Counted from the stretch's first letter, positions 16,969 through 27,764 are shown. The stretch: DNA of 64,000 nt from Carideicomes alvinocaridis (GCA_005473895.2 SRJI02000002.1:124001-188000), one strand, 5' to 3'. A program made the numbers and translations. Notes: generated by a model from the letters alone, not told the origin.

Positions 16969-18492
16969 TCAGCCGGCGACATGGGCCACCTCCATGTCAT
17001 GGGCGCCACCCATCATCAGGCCGATCTGGTCGACGCTCAGCCCGTCCACAGGGCGAATCTCCGACATGCGACCGCCATTGAGCGCACCGAAACGGTCGGA
17101 GACCTCCATCAGCTCGTCCAGATCCTGGCTGATCACGATGATCGCCGCGCCGCCGGCCGCGAGATCCAGCAGCGCCTGTCGGATCGCCGCCGCCGCCGCC
17201 GCGTCCACGCCCCAGGTGGGCTGGTTCACCACCAGCACCTCGGGGCGCTGCAGCACTTCCCGGCCGATGACGAATTTCTGCAGATTGCCGCCCGACAGCG
17301 ACCGCGCCGCGTTCTCCGGGCCGGGGGTGCGGACGTCGAACCGCTCGATCACCTTCTCGGCGAAGGTCCGGGCCTTGCCCCAGTCGAGGAACCCGCCGCG
17401 CACCAGCCCCTCGCGCATCTTCGCCGTCATTAGCGCGTTCTCGGTCAGGCTCATGTCGGGGGCGGCGGCATGGCCGAGCCGCTCTTCCGGCCCCGAAAGC
17501 AGTCCGCGCATGCGACGCGCATCGGGGCCCATCTCGCCCACCGGCTCGCCCTTGAGCGTCACCGCCCCGGCCGCGCCCGGCAGCTCGCCCGACAGCGCCG
17601 CCAGCAGCTCGTCCTGGCCGTTGCCGGCCACGCCCCCGAGCCCCAGCACCTCGCCGGCCCGCACCTCGAAGGAGATATCCTTGAGCGAGGTGCCGAATTC
17701 CATCGGCGAGGGCAGGGACAGCCCCTCGACCTTCAGCACCACGTCGCCCAGCTCGCGCGGGGCCTTGGCGGGCGTCTCGAAGCTGGCGCCGACCATCATC
17801 TCGGCCAGTTCGCGCGCCGACTTCTCCGAGGGCGTGCAGGTCGCGACCTTCTTGCCCAGCCGCAGGATCGTCGCGTGGTCGCAAAGCGCGCGGATCTCTT
17901 CCAGCTTGTGCGAGATGTAGAGGATCGAGGTCCCCTCCGCCTTCAGCTTGCGCAGGGTCTGGAACAGGATCTCCACCTCCTGCGGGGTCAGCACCGAGGT
18001 CGGCTCGTCCATGATGAAGAGCCGCGGCTCCTGCAGCAGGCAGCGCACGATCTCCACCCGCTGGCGTTCGCCCGCCGACAGCCCGCCCACCGTGCGGGCA
18101 GGGTCGAGCGGCAGGCCGTAGGTTTCCGACACGTCGCGGATGCGGCGGGCGAGGTCGCGCTGCTTCGGCGGGTTCTCCATCCCAAGCGCGATGTTCTCCG
18201 CCACCGACAGCGCGTCGAAGAGCGAGAAGTGCTGGAACACCATCGCCACGCCCGAGGCGCGCGCGGCCCGGGGCTCGGCCGGGGCGTAGGGTTCGCCGCG
18301 CAGCGTCATGTGGCCGCTGTCGGGCTTCACCAACCCGTAGATCATCTTGACCAGCGTGGATTTCCCGGCGCCGTTCTCGCCCAGCAGGGCGTGGACCTCG
18401 CCTTCGCGGATGTCGAAGGACACGTCGTCATTGGCGACCACGCCGGGATAGGCCTTGGTCAGGCCCTCGATGCCTAGAAGTGTCCCTGTCAC
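16969..18492 (-). CDS. ABC transporter ATP-binding protein, BMP/nucleoside type (double NBD)
   Basis: A 507-residue protein with two fused ATPase domains, as in RbsA/YufO. The first domain has a full Walker A (GENGAGKST, about residue 38), the signature LSAGERQRVEIVRCL and Walker B LFIMDEPTS. The second domain has the degenerate Walker A GVAGNGQDELL and signature LSGGNLQKFVIGRE, the normal state for this family. It energises the two permeases encoded downstream. A purine nucleoside-like substrate is likely but not proven. Its start is 257 bases from the divergent dnaE. Confidence 0.92.
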   Translation of the reverse strand: MTGTLLGIEGLTKAYPGVVANDDVSFDIREGEVHALLGENGAGKSTLVKMIYGLVKPDSGHMTLRGEPYAPAEPRAARASGVAMVFQHFSLFDALSVAENIALGMENPPKQRDLARRIRDVSETYGLPLDPARTVGGLSAGERQRVEIVRCLLQEPRLFIMDEPTSVLTPQEVEILFQTLRKLKAEGTSILYISHKLEEIRALCDHATILRLGKKVATCTPSEKSARELAEMMVGASFETPAKAPRELGDVVLKVEGLSLPSPMEFGTSLKDISFEVRAGEVLGLGGVAGNGQDELLAALSGELPGAAGAVTLKGEPVGEMGPDARRMRGLLSGPEERLGHAAAPDMSLTENALMTAKMREGLVRGGFLDWGKARTFAEKVIERFDVRTPGPENAARSLSGGNLQKFVIGREVLQRPEVLVVNQPTWGVDAAAAAAIRQALLDLAAGGAAIIVISQDLDELMEVSDRFGALNGGRMSEIRPVDGLSVDQIGLMMGGAHDMEVAHVAG

Positions 18493-18749
18493 GCCGTCCC
18501 CTGTCGGATTCTGGACCGGGCCCGTCCCCGGCCCGTCCGCGTATCAAAGAGGCAGACCATCCCGCTGGCAAGCCGTGATCCGCTCCGATGCCGATTAGGA
18601 CTTTCAGGGATGCGCAGATAATAGGCAACCGGGTTGCCCGCAAAATGGGCAAGGGGTGGCGCCGGTGAGACAGGCCGGATCGTCGCGGGCGGGGCCGCGC
18701 CGGGCATTCCCGCTTCACCCCGGGGGCGGGCGGGGCTAGTCTGCGGCTC

Positions 18750-21700
18750 ATGAGCGATCCGCGATTCATCCACCTCCGCACCCATACCGAATATTCCCTG
18801 CTCGAAGGGGCGCTGCGGCTCAAGAAGCTGCCCGCGCTCTGCGAAAAGACGGGGATGCCGGCGCTGGCGCTGACCGACACCAACAACATGTTCGCGGCGC
18901 TGGAATATTCCGTGACCATGTCGGGCGCGGGCATCCAGCCGATCATCGGCTGTCAGGTCGATCTGGCCTACGAGCCGGTGGACCCGGCGCGACCGCAGGT
19001 GATCCGCCCGGCCGCGGTGGTGCTGCTGGCGCAGTCCGAGACCGGGTACGAACACCTGATGAAGCTCAATTCCTGCCTCTACCTGCGCGGCGACGGCCAG
19101 CCCGCGCATGTGACGCTGGACGAGCTGCGCGCCCATTCGGAGGACGTGATCTGCCTCTCCGGCGGCCCCGACGGGCCGGTCGGGCGGCTCCTGCGCTCGG
19201 GCCAGCGCGAGGCGGCCGAGGCGCTGATGGCCGAGCTGCACGCGATCTTTGCCGACCGGCTGTATGTCGAGCTGCAGCGCCACCCGATGGAGGACGGCAC
19301 CCCCCGCGAGGCGCAGCGCCGGACCGAGCGTGGCCACGTGGAGATGGCCTATGCCATGGGCCTGCCGCTGGTGGCCACCAATGACGTCTACTTCCCCGAG
19401 TCCAAGATGTACGAGGCGCATGACGCGCTGATCTGCATCGCCGAGGGCGCCTATGTCGACCAGCAGGAAGAGCGGCGGCGCCTGACCCCGCAGCATTACT
19501 TCAAGACCCCCGCCGAGATGGCCGCGCTTTTCGCCGACCTGCCCGAGGCGCTGGAGAATACCGTCGAGATCGCGAAGCGCTGCGCCTTCATGGCCTATCG
19601 GCGCGACCCGATCCTGCCGCGCTTTGCCGATGACGAGGTGGAGGAGCTGCGGCGCCAGGCCAACGAGGGCCTGCAGAAGCGGCTGGCGGTGATCCCCCAT
19701 GCCGTGCCGGTCGAGGAGTACCAGAAGCGGCTCGATTTCGAGCTGGAGATCATCGAGGGCATGGGCTTTCCCGGCTACTTCCTGATCGTGGCCGACTTCA
19801 TCAAGTGGGGGAAGGATCACGACATCCCGGTGGGCCCGGGCCGGGGCTCGGGCGCCGGCAGCCTCGTGGCCTATGCGCTGACCATCACCGACCTCGATCC
19901 GCTGCGCTATTCGCTGCTGTTCGAGCGCTTCCTGAACCCGGAACGGGTGTCGATGCCGGACTTCGACATCGACTTCTGCATGGACCGCCGTGAAGAGGTG
20001 ATCCAGTACGTCCAGCAGAAATACGGCCGCGACAAGGTGGGGCAGATCATCACCTTCGGCGCGCTGCTGTCCAAGGCCGCGGTGCGCGATATCGGCCGGG
20101 TGCTGCAGATGCCCTACGGCCAGGTGGATCGCCTGTCCAAGATGATTCCGGTGGAGGGGGTCAAACCCGTCTCCATCGAGAAGGCGCTGATCGACGAGCC
20201 CCGCCTGCGCGAGGAGGCCCGCAACGAGGAGGTGGTGAACCGGCTCCTGACCTATGGCCAGCAGGTGGAGGGGCTGTTGCGCAACGCCTCGACCCACGCG
20301 GCGGGGGTGGTGATCGGCGATCGGCCGCTGGACGAGCTGGTGCCGCTTTACCAGGATCCGCGCTCCGACATGCCGGCGACGCAGTTCAACATGAAATGGG
20401 TCGAGCAGGCGGGCCTGGTGAAGTTCGACTTCCTCGGGCTGAAGACCCTGACCGTCATCCAGAACGCGCTGGACCTGATCCTTGCCTCCGGGCGTCCGCT
20501 GCACGTGGCCGCCGACGGGACCGAGCTCTACGAGCCGGCCGAGGGGGGCGAGAACCAGATGAACCTCATCCCGCTGGACGACGAGAAGACCTACAAGCTT
20601 TATGCCCGGGCCAAGACGGTCGCGGTGTTCCAGGTGGAAAGCTCGGGCATGATGGATGCCCTGAAGCGGATGAAGCCCACCTGCATCGAGGACATCGTGG
20701 CGCTCGTCGCGCTCTACCGTCCCGGCCCGATGGAGAACATTCCGAAATATTGCGAGGTCAAGAACGGCCTGTCCGAGCGGGACAAGCTGCACCCCTCGGT
20801 CGATCACATCCTCGACGAGACGCAGGGCATCATCGTCTACCAGGAACAGGTGATGCAGATCGCGCAGGAGATGGCGGGCTATAGCCTTGGCGGCGCCGAC
20901 CTGCTGCGCCGCGCCATGGGCAAGAAGATCCAGGAGGCCATGGACGCCGAGAAGCCCAAGTTCCTGTCGGGCGCCAAGGCCAACGGCGTGGACGAGAAGA
21001 AGGCGCTGGAGACCTGGGCGCTGCTCGACAAGTTCGCCAATTACGGCTTCAACAAGTCGCACGCGGCGGCCTACGCGGTGGTGTCGTACCAGACGGCGTG
21101 GCTCAAGGCGAACCACCCGGTTGAGTTCATGGCCGGCGTCATGAACTGCGATATCCACCTGACGGACAAGCTGGGCATCTACTTCGAAGAGGTGAAGAAG
21201 GGGCTGTCGCTGCCCTGGACGCCGCCCTGCGTGAACCGCTCGGAGGCTACCTTCACCGTCCGCGACGGTGCGCTGGTCTATGCGCTGGGCGCGCTCAAGA
21301 ACGTGGGCCTCGAGGCGATGAAGCTCATCACCGAGGCCCGGGGCGACAAGCCTTTCGCGACGATCTACGACCTGGCCCGCCGGGTGGACCTGAAGCGCGT
21401 GGGCAAGCGGCCGTTGGAGATGCTGGCGCGGTCCGGCGCCTTCGACGTGCTGGATTCGAACCGCCGCCGCGTGTTCCAGAGCCTCGACGGCCTCGTGGCC
21501 TATTCCGCCGCCATCCAGGAGCAGAAGAATTCCAACCAGGTCTCGCTGTTCGGCGATGCGGGGGACGACCTGCCCGAGCCGCGGCTCGCCCCGGTGGAGG
21601 ACTGGCTGCCCGCCGAGCGCCTGAACGAGGAATTCAAGGCGGTGGGCTTCTACCTGTCCGGCCACCCGCTCGACGATTACATGGCGGGGCTGAAGCGCAA

Positions 21701-22253
21701 GGGCGTGATGACGCTGGACGAGGTGATGGACAAGGCCGGGCGCGGCCCCTGCATCGCCAAGCTTGCGGGCGTCGTCGCCGGCCGGCAGGAGCGGAAGTCG
21801 GCCAAGGGCAACCGCTTTGCCTTCTGCCAGATGTCCGATCCCACGGGCGCCTACGAGGTGACGCTGTTCTCCGAGGCGCTGGAGAACTCGCGCGAACATC
21901 TGGAAACCGGGTCCAAGGTGGTGGTCACGGTCGAGGCCACGATGGAAAGCGACCAGCTCAAGCTGCTGGGCCGCTCGGTGGCACCCGCCGACGTGGCGGT
22001 GGCCGATGTCGGCGCCATGGGGCTGCGAATCTTCGTGGAGGAGGAGGCGGCCATCGCTTCCGTCGCCAGCGTGCTGGCCCGAGCACGGGAAGAGGTCAAG
22101 CAGGGCGGCCGCGGGCCGATCACGCTTTGCCTCATGGACCCCGGCCTGCCCGGCGAGGTGGAGATCGACACCGGCGGCAATTACCCGGTGAACCCCCAGA
22201 TCAAGGGCGCGCTGCGCAGCCTGACCGGCGTGGTCGAGGTGCAGGAGGTCTGA
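18750..22253 (+). CDS. dnaE: DNA polymerase III alpha subunit
   Basis: A 1167-residue replicative polymerase (DnaE1 type), the usual length for alphaproteobacteria. The PHP domain opens the protein (FIHLRTHTEYSLLEGAL). The polymerase core has GPGRGSGAGSLVAYAL and the catalytic PDFDIDFCMDRR with its acidic residues. QVSLF at about residue 930 fits a beta-clamp binding motif. An OB-fold follows (KLAGVVAGRQERKS). It acts in the replisome with the beta clamp. The gene has its own promoter region of 257 bases shared with the BMP transporter operon. Confidence 0.97.
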   Translation: MSDPRFIHLRTHTEYSLLEGALRLKKLPALCEKTGMPALALTDTNNMFAALEYSVTMSGAGIQPIIGCQVDLAYEPVDPARPQVIRPAAVVLLAQSETGYEHLMKLNSCLYLRGDGQPAHVTLDELRAHSEDVICLSGGPDGPVGRLLRSGQREAAEALMAELHAIFADRLYVELQRHPMEDGTPREAQRRTERGHVEMAYAMGLPLVATNDVYFPESKMYEAHDALICIAEGAYVDQQEERRRLTPQHYFKTPAEMAALFADLPEALENTVEIAKRCAFMAYRRDPILPRFADDEVEELRRQANEGLQKRLAVIPHAVPVEEYQKRLDFELEIIEGMGFPGYFLIVADFIKWGKDHDIPVGPGRGSGAGSLVAYALTITDLDPLRYSLLFERFLNPERVSMPDFDIDFCMDRREEVIQYVQQKYGRDKVGQIITFGALLSKAAVRDIGRVLQMPYGQVDRLSKMIPVEGVKPVSIEKALIDEPRLREEARNEEVVNRLLTYGQQVEGLLRNASTHAAGVVIGDRPLDELVPLYQDPRSDMPATQFNMKWVEQAGLVKFDFLGLKTLTVIQNALDLILASGRPLHVAADGTELYEPAEGGENQMNLIPLDDEKTYKLYARAKTVAVFQVESSGMMDALKRMKPTCIEDIVALVALYRPGPMENIPKYCEVKNGLSERDKLHPSVDHILDETQGIIVYQEQVMQIAQEMAGYSLGGADLLRRAMGKKIQEAMDAEKPKFLSGAKANGVDEKKALETWALLDKFANYGFNKSHAAAYAVVSYQTAWLKANHPVEFMAGVMNCDIHLTDKLGIYFEEVKKGLSLPWTPPCVNRSEATFTVRDGALVYALGALKNVGLEAMKLITEARGDKPFATIYDLARRVDLKRVGKRPLEMLARSGAFDVLDSNRRRVFQSLDGLVAYSAAIQEQKNSNQVSLFGDAGDDLPEPRLAPVEDWLPAERLNEEFKAVGFYLSGHPLDDYMAGLKRKGVMTLDEVMDKAGRGPCIAKLAGVVAGRQERKSAKGNRFAFCQMSDPTGAYEVTLFSEALENSREHLETGSKVVVTVEATMESDQLKLLGRSVAPADVAVADVGAMGLRIFVEEEAAIASVASVLARAREEVKQGGRGPITLCLMDPGLPGEVEIDTGGNYPVNPQIKGALRSLTGVVEVQEV

Positions 22254-22394
22254 TCCCCGGCAGCACCCCGGCGCCGCATTTCGGGGCCCGCGGGACCGGC
22301 GACGCTCCGCCCGAAAGCGGTGCGCTCCCATGGCGCGGTGGATCTTCGGCAAGGTTTTCTTTACCAACGACCCCCGGACAAAGCCGGAGGTTCC

Positions 22395-23120
22395 GTGACC
22401 CGTCTCGCCATGTTCCTGGGGCTGCTGGCCCTGCTCGCCGCCTGTTCCACCCCGATGGAACGGGTGAACAAGCTGTCGGAGGTTGAGCTGGCCGAGGATG
22501 CGGGGCGCGCCGGCGCGCTGCCCGATCCCGCCTCCGAACGGAGGGCGAAGGAGGTCACCGGCAATTTCTTCTCCGCCCTCTTTGGCGGCGGCGGTGCGAC
22601 AGCCGACACGGCCAGCGTCGATCCGAAATCCCTGCGCGGCGAGGCCGGCGCGGCCGTGGCCGACGGCGCCGCGCCGCCCTACGGAGAGCTGGTGCGCGCC
22701 TGCAACCGCTCCTCCGGGCTGGGGCAGGAGATCGAACGCCACAGCGGGTATCGTCTTTACGATTCGGCGCCCGGGGCGTCGGGGATGCGCAGCTTTTTCG
22801 TAACCGGGTTCGAGGACGGCTGCCCGCGGCAATTCACCGCCGCCATGGCGATGTTCGGCTCGGCCGAGATGCACGAGCAGCTGCGCTACGGCCTGCCGCG
22901 CGACGTGCAGCCCTATTCCAACACCGACAGCGCCTATGAACAGGTCAAGGCGCGGGTCTGCGGTGTCGGCCGGCAGGAGCCCTGCGGCACGCGGATCAAG
23001 CGGCTGGACCGCGACACGGTGTTCCTGTCGATCTACGAGCGCTTCGGCAGCAATCCCGAATGGGCCAACATCCTGCTGCATGACGGCGAAGTGGAGGCGA
23101 TGGACCTCAAGAACGGCTGA
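22395..23120 (+). CDS. Conserved lipoprotein of unknown function
   Basis: A 241-residue predicted lipoprotein. The chosen start is a GTG at 22395, four bases after GGAGG. It gives the N-terminus VTRLAMFLGLLALLAAC, with Cys17 in the lipobox LLAAC. The ATG at 22410 is 19 bases from that site and would shorten the signal. The mature part has a low-complexity linker with GGGG around residues 65-70 and then a compact domain with four cysteines (ACNRS, DGCPR, ARVCGVG, EPCGT) that could form disulfides. No family was recognised, and export to the outer or inner membrane is the only firm prediction. One copy of the intergenic repeat lies downstream. Confidence 0.7.
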   Translation: MTRLAMFLGLLALLAACSTPMERVNKLSEVELAEDAGRAGALPDPASERRAKEVTGNFFSALFGGGGATADTASVDPKSLRGEAGAAVADGAAPPYGELVRACNRSSGLGQEIERHSGYRLYDSAPGASGMRSFFVTGFEDGCPRQFTAAMAMFGSAEMHEQLRYGLPRDVQPYSNTDSAYEQVKARVCGVGRQEPCGTRIKRLDRDTVFLSIYERFGSNPEWANILLHDGEVEAMDLKNG

Positions 23121-23205
23121 GGCCGCGGCGCTGAGCGTGGGCTCGGGCGCCGGGCTTCCTTCCCGTTCGGTGGTGCCGGTTGTCCACGCCGTGAGGTGCG
23201 GGGGT

Positions 23206-23277
23206 GCCCTTGCCGGAGCGGCGCGCGCGTGGCGGTCGGTCGCCTGCCTCCGGCGGGGATATTTATGGTCAGAAGAA
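23206..23277 (+). repeat. Dispersed 72-base intergenic repeat, copy A
   Basis: It aligns without gaps to 27765-27836. By eye about 8 of 72 positions differ, and the last 41 bases differ at only one. The core is GCCTCCGGCGGGGATATT, followed by ATGGTCAGAAGAA. It sits 85 bases beyond the stop of the lipoprotein gene, between it and the converging slyX gene. The core contains the short hairpin CCTCCGGCGG. Confidence 0.85.
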
Positions 23278-23332
23278 ACACACGCGCTTCGTTCCGCGCC
23301 GTTTCTCCCCGTCCTGACGGTCGAGAGACCTC

Positions 23333-23542
23333 TCAGTAATGCGGCGGGCGCTCGTCGCCGAGGAAGATGCTGCCCTCGCTGTCCGCCTCCCTGGACGCCT
23401 CGCGCTCCATCAGCAGCGCCACGCGGGTGGTCAGGCGGTCGATCTCCTGCTGCTGGCGGGCGATGACGTCCGACATCTCGTCGGTCTGGCGCATCAGTTC
23501 GGCCAGCCGTTCTTCCATCCGGTCGATCCGTGTCTCGTCCAT
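23333..23542 (-). CDS. slyX: SlyX family protein
   Basis: A 69-residue protein that is almost entirely one coiled coil. It opens MDETRIDRMEERLAELMRQ, continues with IARQQQEIDRLTTRVALL, and ends GDERPPHY, the conserved PPHY tail of SlyX. The molecular role of SlyX is unknown. The ATG at 23542 was chosen because the longer reading would overlap nearly the whole promoter of the divergent crotonase gene. Confidence 0.87.
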   Translation of the reverse strand: MDETRIDRMEERLAELMRQTDEMSDVIARQQQEIDRLTTRVALLMEREASREADSEGSIFLGDERPPHY

Positions 23543-23616
23543 GGGCTGCCTCTTGTCTTTCGCGGCCTCCGGGGACCAGTCTGTGCGCAGGATGACAGGC
23601 GCCGGGGAGGGGTGCA

Positions 23617-24420
23617 ATGCAGGTTCGGGTCACACATCACGACAGGGTCGCGCTGGTCGAGATCGACCGGCCGGAGGCGCGCGGCGCGGTCAGTCCCGCC
23701 ATGGCACGCGCGCTGTTCGACGCTTTCCTCGCCATCGAGGCGGATGACGCGCTGGATGCGGCGGTGCTGGCGGGGACGGAGGGGCATTTCTGCGCGGGCT
23801 TCGACCTCAAGGCCGCGGCGGGCGGCGAGGGCGGCGCCTGGCTGCGCGAAGTGGCGATCCCGGAGGGCTGGGACGATCCGGTGGGCCACCCGCTGCCCGG
23901 GCCGATGGGGCCGTCGCGGCTGATGCTGTCGAAGCCGGTCATCGCCGCGATCGAGGGCCACGCGGTGGCCGGCGGGATGGAGCTTGCCGCCTGGTGCGAC
24001 CTGCGGGTGATGGCGGAGAGCGCCGTCTCGGGCGTCTTCTGCCGCCGCTGGGGCGTGCCGCTGATCGATGGCGGCACCGTGCGCCTGCCGCGGATCCTGG
24101 GCCAGGGGCGGGCCAACGACCTGATCCTGACCGGCCGCCCGCTGGAGGGGGCGGAGGCGCTGGCCATGGGCTTTGCCGACCGGCTGGTGCCGCCGGGGAC
24201 CGCGCGGGAGCACGCGCTGGACCTGGCGCAATCGCTCGGCCGTTTCCCGCAGGGCTGCCTGCGTGCCGATCACCTCTCGGCCCGGATGCCGCCCGCGGAG
24301 CTTGCCGCCGCGCTTGCCCGCGAATGGCGCTCTGCCGCCATCTTCGAGGCGGAGGGTGCGGCGGGGGCGGCGCGCTTCTCCTCCGGGAAGGGCCGGGGCG
24401 GCGATTTCACCGAGTTCTGA
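23617..24420 (+). CDS. Enoyl-CoA hydratase/isomerase (crotonase) family protein
   Basis: A 267-residue crotonase-fold enzyme. [13 protein letters not shown] is the first oxyanion-hole strand, and [20 protein letters not shown] is the second. The usual catalytic glutamate of the hydratase pair is replaced by a different arrangement around [17 protein letters not shown], so the exact reaction (hydration, isomerisation or hydrolysis) is open. It starts 75 bases from slyX on the other strand and is followed 76 bases later by hisS. No beta-oxidation partners are adjacent. Confidence 0.85.
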   Translation: MQVRVTHHDRVALVEIDRPEARGAVSPAMARALFDAFLAIEADDALDAAVLAGTEGHFCAGFDLKAAAGGEGGAWLREVAIPEGWDDPVGHPLPGPMGPSRLMLSKPVIAAIEGHAVAGGMELAAWCDLRVMAESAVSGVFCRRWGVPLIDGGTVRLPRILGQGRANDLILTGRPLEGAEALAMGFADRLVPPGTAREHALDLAQSLGRFPQGCLRADHLSARMPPAELAAALAREWRSAAIFEAEGAAGAARFSSGKGRGGDFTEF

Positions 24421-24496
24421 GGCGGGCGGCGCGCCTTGCTCCCGTCCCGGCGCTCCGCTACACGGAGCCCGCAAATTCGCCCGAGGACACGCCCCC

Positions 24497-25981
24497 ATGG
24501 CCAAGGTCAAGAAACAGCCCCGCCCCAAGGCCGAGACGCCGAAAGGGTTCCGCGACTATTTCGGCGCCGAGGTGACCGAGCGCAGCGCGATGCTGGCCGC
24601 CATCGGCAAGGTCTACCACCGCTACGGCTTCGACGCGCTGGAAAGCTCCGCCGTGGAGACGGTGGAGGCGCTGGGCAAGTTCCTGCCCGACGTGGACCGC
24701 CCCAACGAGGGGGTCTTTGCCTGGCAGGAATTCGACGAGGACGACAAGGGCGACTGGCTGGCGCTGCGCTACGACCTGACGGCGCCGCTGGCCCGGGTCT
24801 ATGCCCAGCACCGCAACGAGCTGCCCACGCCCTATCGCCGCTATGCGATGGGTCCGGTCTGGCGCAACGAGAAGCCCGGTCCGGGCCGGTTCCGCCAGTT
24901 CTATCAATGCGATGCGGATACGGTTGGGACGGCGTCGATGGCGGCGGATGCGGAGATCTGCGCCATGCTCGCCGACACTCTGGAAGAGGTGGGCATCCCG
25001 CGCGGGGATTACCTGATCCGGGTGAACAACCGGAAGGTGCTGAACGGCGTGCTGGAGGCGATGGGCGTCACCGACGAGGCGCAGGCGGCCGACGTGCTGC
25101 GCACCATCGACAAGTTCGACAAGGTGGGCGAGGCCGGCGTACGCGAGCTGCTGGGCGCGGGACGCAAGGATGCCTCGGGCGCCTTCATCGAGGGGGTGGG
25201 GCTGGACCCGGACCAGGCGGAGCCGGTGGTGGCCTTCCTGACCTCCAAGGCCGACACGACCGCTGGCACCCTCGAAAACCTCCGTGCCGCTGTCGGTGAC
25301 AGCTTTGTCGGGGCCGAGGGCATCGACGAGCTGTCGCAGATCGCCGCGCTGCTGGAGGCGGGGGGCTACGGCGCCGACCGCATCCAGATCGATCCTTCGG
25401 TGGTCCGCGGACTCGGCTATTACACCGGGCCGGTCTACGAGGCGGAGCTGACATTCGAGATCCTCGACGACAAGGGGCGCAAGCGGCAGTTCGGCTCGGT
25501 CGCGGGGGGCGGGCGCTACGACGACCTCGTGAAGCGCTTCACCGGGCAGGCCGTCCCTGCCACCGGCGTGTCGATCGGTGTCGACCGGCTGCTCGCCGCG
25601 CTGCGCGAAAAGGGCCGCATCGGGTCGGAGGTGCAGGGCCCCGTGGTGGTCACCGTGATGGACCGCGACCGCATGGCCGATTACCAGGCCATGGTGGCGG
25701 AGCTGCGCAACGCAGGCATCCGGGCCGAGGTCTACCTCGGCAACCCGAAGAACTTCGGTAACCAGCTCAAGTATGCCGACCGCCGCCATGCCCCCGTCGC
25801 CATCATCGAGGGCGGGCAGGAGCACGAGAGCGGCGTCGTGCAGATCAAGGATCTCGTGCTGGGCGCGAAACTGGCCGAGAATGCCAGCCTCGAGGAGTGG
25901 AAGGAGCGCCCCTCGCAATACGAAGTCCCGCGGGCCGAGCTGGTGGCGAAGGTCCGCGAGATCCTCGCGCTCTACCAATGA
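24497..25981 (+). CDS. hisS: Histidyl-tRNA synthetase
   Basis: A 494-residue class II aminoacyl-tRNA synthetase. Motif 1 lies around [13 protein letters not shown], and motif 2 is [17 protein letters not shown]. The histidine-specific loop reads [13 protein letters not shown], and motif 3 is [13 protein letters not shown]. The C-terminal anticodon-binding domain begins near [11 protein letters not shown]. Its stop overlaps the start of hisZ (ATGA), giving a hisS-hisZ-hisG operon. That order is common in Rhodobacterales and links tRNA charging with histidine synthesis. Confidence 0.96.
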   Translation: MAKVKKQPRPKAETPKGFRDYFGAEVTERSAMLAAIGKVYHRYGFDALESSAVETVEALGKFLPDVDRPNEGVFAWQEFDEDDKGDWLALRYDLTAPLARVYAQHRNELPTPYRRYAMGPVWRNEKPGPGRFRQFYQCDADTVGTASMAADAEICAMLADTLEEVGIPRGDYLIRVNNRKVLNGVLEAMGVTDEAQAADVLRTIDKFDKVGEAGVRELLGAGRKDASGAFIEGVGLDPDQAEPVVAFLTSKADTTAGTLENLRAAVGDSFVGAEGIDELSQIAALLEAGGYGADRIQIDPSVVRGLGYYTGPVYEAELTFEILDDKGRKRQFGSVAGGGRYDDLVKRFTGQAVPATGVSIGVDRLLAALREKGRIGSEVQGPVVVTVMDRDRMADYQAMVAELRNAGIRAEVYLGNPKNFGNQLKYADRRHAPVAIIEGGQEHESGVVQIKDLVLGAKLAENASLEEWKERPSQYEVPRAELVAKVREILALYQ

Positions 25982-27060
25982 CGCCGGCCCGCGACATCCG
26001 CGCCGAGGCCGCGCGCCTGCGCGCCCGTTTCGAGGAGGCCGGTGCCGTGCCGCTGGAGACGCCGGTGCTGCAGCCGGCCGAGGTGCTGCTCGATCTCTAC
26101 GGCGAGGATATCCGCGGCCGGGCCTATGTCACGCAGGACCCGGCGCGCGGCGAGATGATGCTGCGCCCGGACTTCACCGTGCCGGTAGTGCAGATGCACA
26201 TGTCCCACGGGGCGGAGCCCGCGCGCTATACCTATGCCGGCGAGGTCTTCCGCAAGCAGGAGGATCATCCCGAACGGGCGAGCGAATACCTGCAGGTCGG
26301 CTACGAGGTCTTCGACGGCAGCGATGCGGCGGCGGCGGATGCCGAGGTCTTCGCGCTGTTCGCCCAGGTACTGGCGCCGCTCGGGCTGCGCGCGGCCACC
26401 GGCGACATGGGGATCCTCACCTCCGCCGTGCAGGGGCTGCGCACGACGGAGCGGCGCAAGGCCGCGCTGATGCGCCATGTCTGGCGGCCCCGCCGCTTCC
26501 GCGCGCTGCTGGATCGCTATTCGGGCCGCACCCCGGTCTCGGCCCATCGCGCGGCGCTGATCGCGGGCAAGGTCCCGGCCGTCGAGGCGCCGCATGTGGG
26601 CCTGCGCGGGCCGGAGGAGATCGCCGCCCGCATCGACTGGATCCGCGAAGACGCCGCCGCCGGGCCGCTGTCGGAGGAAGAGGTCGCGCTGCTCGACGCC
26701 GTGCTGGCGGTGCGCGAGACCTGTCCCTTCGCGCTGGACCACCTGCGCGACATCGCCGTGGACCTGCCCGCCATCGCCCCGGCGGTGGAGCGGCTGTCGG
26801 CGCGGATCGATGCGCTGGCGGCCCGTGGTGTGGCGGTGGAGACGCTGGATTTCGAAGCCGCCTATGGCCGCACCAGCATGGAATATTACGACGGTTTCGT
26901 CTTCGGCTTCTACGCCGAGGCGCGGCCCGACCTGCCGCCCGTGGCCACCGGCGGGCGCTACGACGCGCTGACCCGGCAACTGGGGCAGGGGGCCGAGATC
27001 CCCGCGGTGGGCGGGGTGATCCGGCCTGGCGTGATCTTCGACCTCGGGGGGCTGGCATGA
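25978..27060 (+). CDS. hisZ: ATP phosphoribosyltransferase regulatory subunit
   Basis: A 360-residue paralogue of the HisRS catalytic core without an anticodon-binding domain. It has the degenerate class II features [15 protein letters not shown] and [20 protein letters not shown], plus a C-terminal [14 protein letters not shown] motif. HisZ forms a hetero-octamer with short-form HisG and confers histidine feedback control. It overlaps hisS and hisG by four bases each (ATGA), which fits the need for balanced amounts of the two subunits. Confidence 0.94.
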   Translation: MTPARDIRAEAARLRARFEEAGAVPLETPVLQPAEVLLDLYGEDIRGRAYVTQDPARGEMMLRPDFTVPVVQMHMSHGAEPARYTYAGEVFRKQEDHPERASEYLQVGYEVFDGSDAAAADAEVFALFAQVLAPLGLRAATGDMGILTSAVQGLRTTERRKAALMRHVWRPRRFRALLDRYSGRTPVSAHRAALIAGKVPAVEAPHVGLRGPEEIAARIDWIREDAAAGPLSEEEVALLDAVLAVRETCPFALDHLRDIAVDLPAIAPAVERLSARIDALAARGVAVETLDFEAAYGRTSMEYYDGFVFGFYAEARPDLPPVATGGRYDALTRQLGQGAEIPAVGGVIRPGVIFDLGGLA

Positions 27061-27752
27061 GCGTGAAACTGGGCGTGCCCTCCAAGGGGCGACTGATGGA
27101 CAAGACGTTCCAATGGTTCGGCGACCGCGGCGTGACGCTGGCCCGCACCGGGTCGGAGCGGGAATATGCCGGGGCCGTGGAAGGCATCGACGGGGTGGAG
27201 CTGGTGCTGCTGTCCGCGGGCGAGATCCCGCGCGAACTGGCCGCCGGGCGCATCCACCTCGGCGTGACCGGCACCGACATGGTGCGCGAGAAGCTCAGCC
27301 AGTGGGACCAGAAGGTCGCGCCGCTGGAAGAGCTGGGCTTTGGCCAGGCGGACCTGATCATCGCCGTGCCCGCCTGCTGGACCGACGTGGACAGCCTCGA
27401 GGACCTCGACGCCGCGGCGGCCGCTTTCCGCGAGACCCACGGTTTCCGCCTGCGGATCGCGACCAAGTATCACCGGCTGGTCCGCGACTTCCTGCGCCGG
27501 GCCGGGGTGGCGGATTACCAGCTGGTGGACAGCCAGGGCGCGACGGAGGGCACGGTCAAGAACCTGACGGCGGAGGCAGTGGCCGACATCACGTCGACCG
27601 GCGAGACCCTGCGGGCGAACCACCTCAAGATCCTCTCGGACGGGCTGGTGCTGAAAAGCCAGGCCACGCTGTTCAAGTCCCGCGCCGCCCCGATGGTGAA
27701 CGGCGAGCGCGAGACATGGGACGCCCTGCGCGAGAAGCTGGACCTGGAATAG
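27057..27752 (+). CDS. hisG: ATP phosphoribosyltransferase, short form (catalytic subunit)
   Basis: A 231-residue HisG of the short type, which lacks the C-terminal regulatory domain and therefore needs HisZ. It catalyses the first step of histidine biosynthesis (ATP plus PRPP). GVPSKGRLMDKT opens the protein, LGVTGTDMVRE lies in the middle, and the PRPP loop ATEGTVKNLTAEAVADI precedes TSTGETLRANHLK. It is the last gene of the operon. The stop is followed 12 bases later by repeat copy B. Confidence 0.96.
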   Translation: MSVKLGVPSKGRLMDKTFQWFGDRGVTLARTGSEREYAGAVEGIDGVELVLLSAGEIPRELAAGRIHLGVTGTDMVREKLSQWDQKVAPLEELGFGQADLIIAVPACWTDVDSLEDLDAAAAAFRETHGFRLRIATKYHRLVRDFLRRAGVADYQLVDSQGATEGTVKNLTAEAVADITSTGETLRANHLKILSDGLVLKSQATLFKSRAAPMVNGERETWDALREKLDLE

Positions 27753-27764
27753 GCCGGCCGCGCC

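Noticed and set aside
16969-18492. Loss of ATPase function in the second domain of the BMP transporter ATPase
   Set aside because: The degenerate Walker A GVAGNGQDELL is the normal state for the second domain in this transporter class, so it is not unusual here.
18489-23633. A 1714-codon open frame on the minus strand opposite dnaE
   Set aside because: It is the antisense shadow of dnaE. The protein is extremely rich in His, Arg, Gly and Leu with no recognisable domain, and high GC content removes stop codons opposite real genes.
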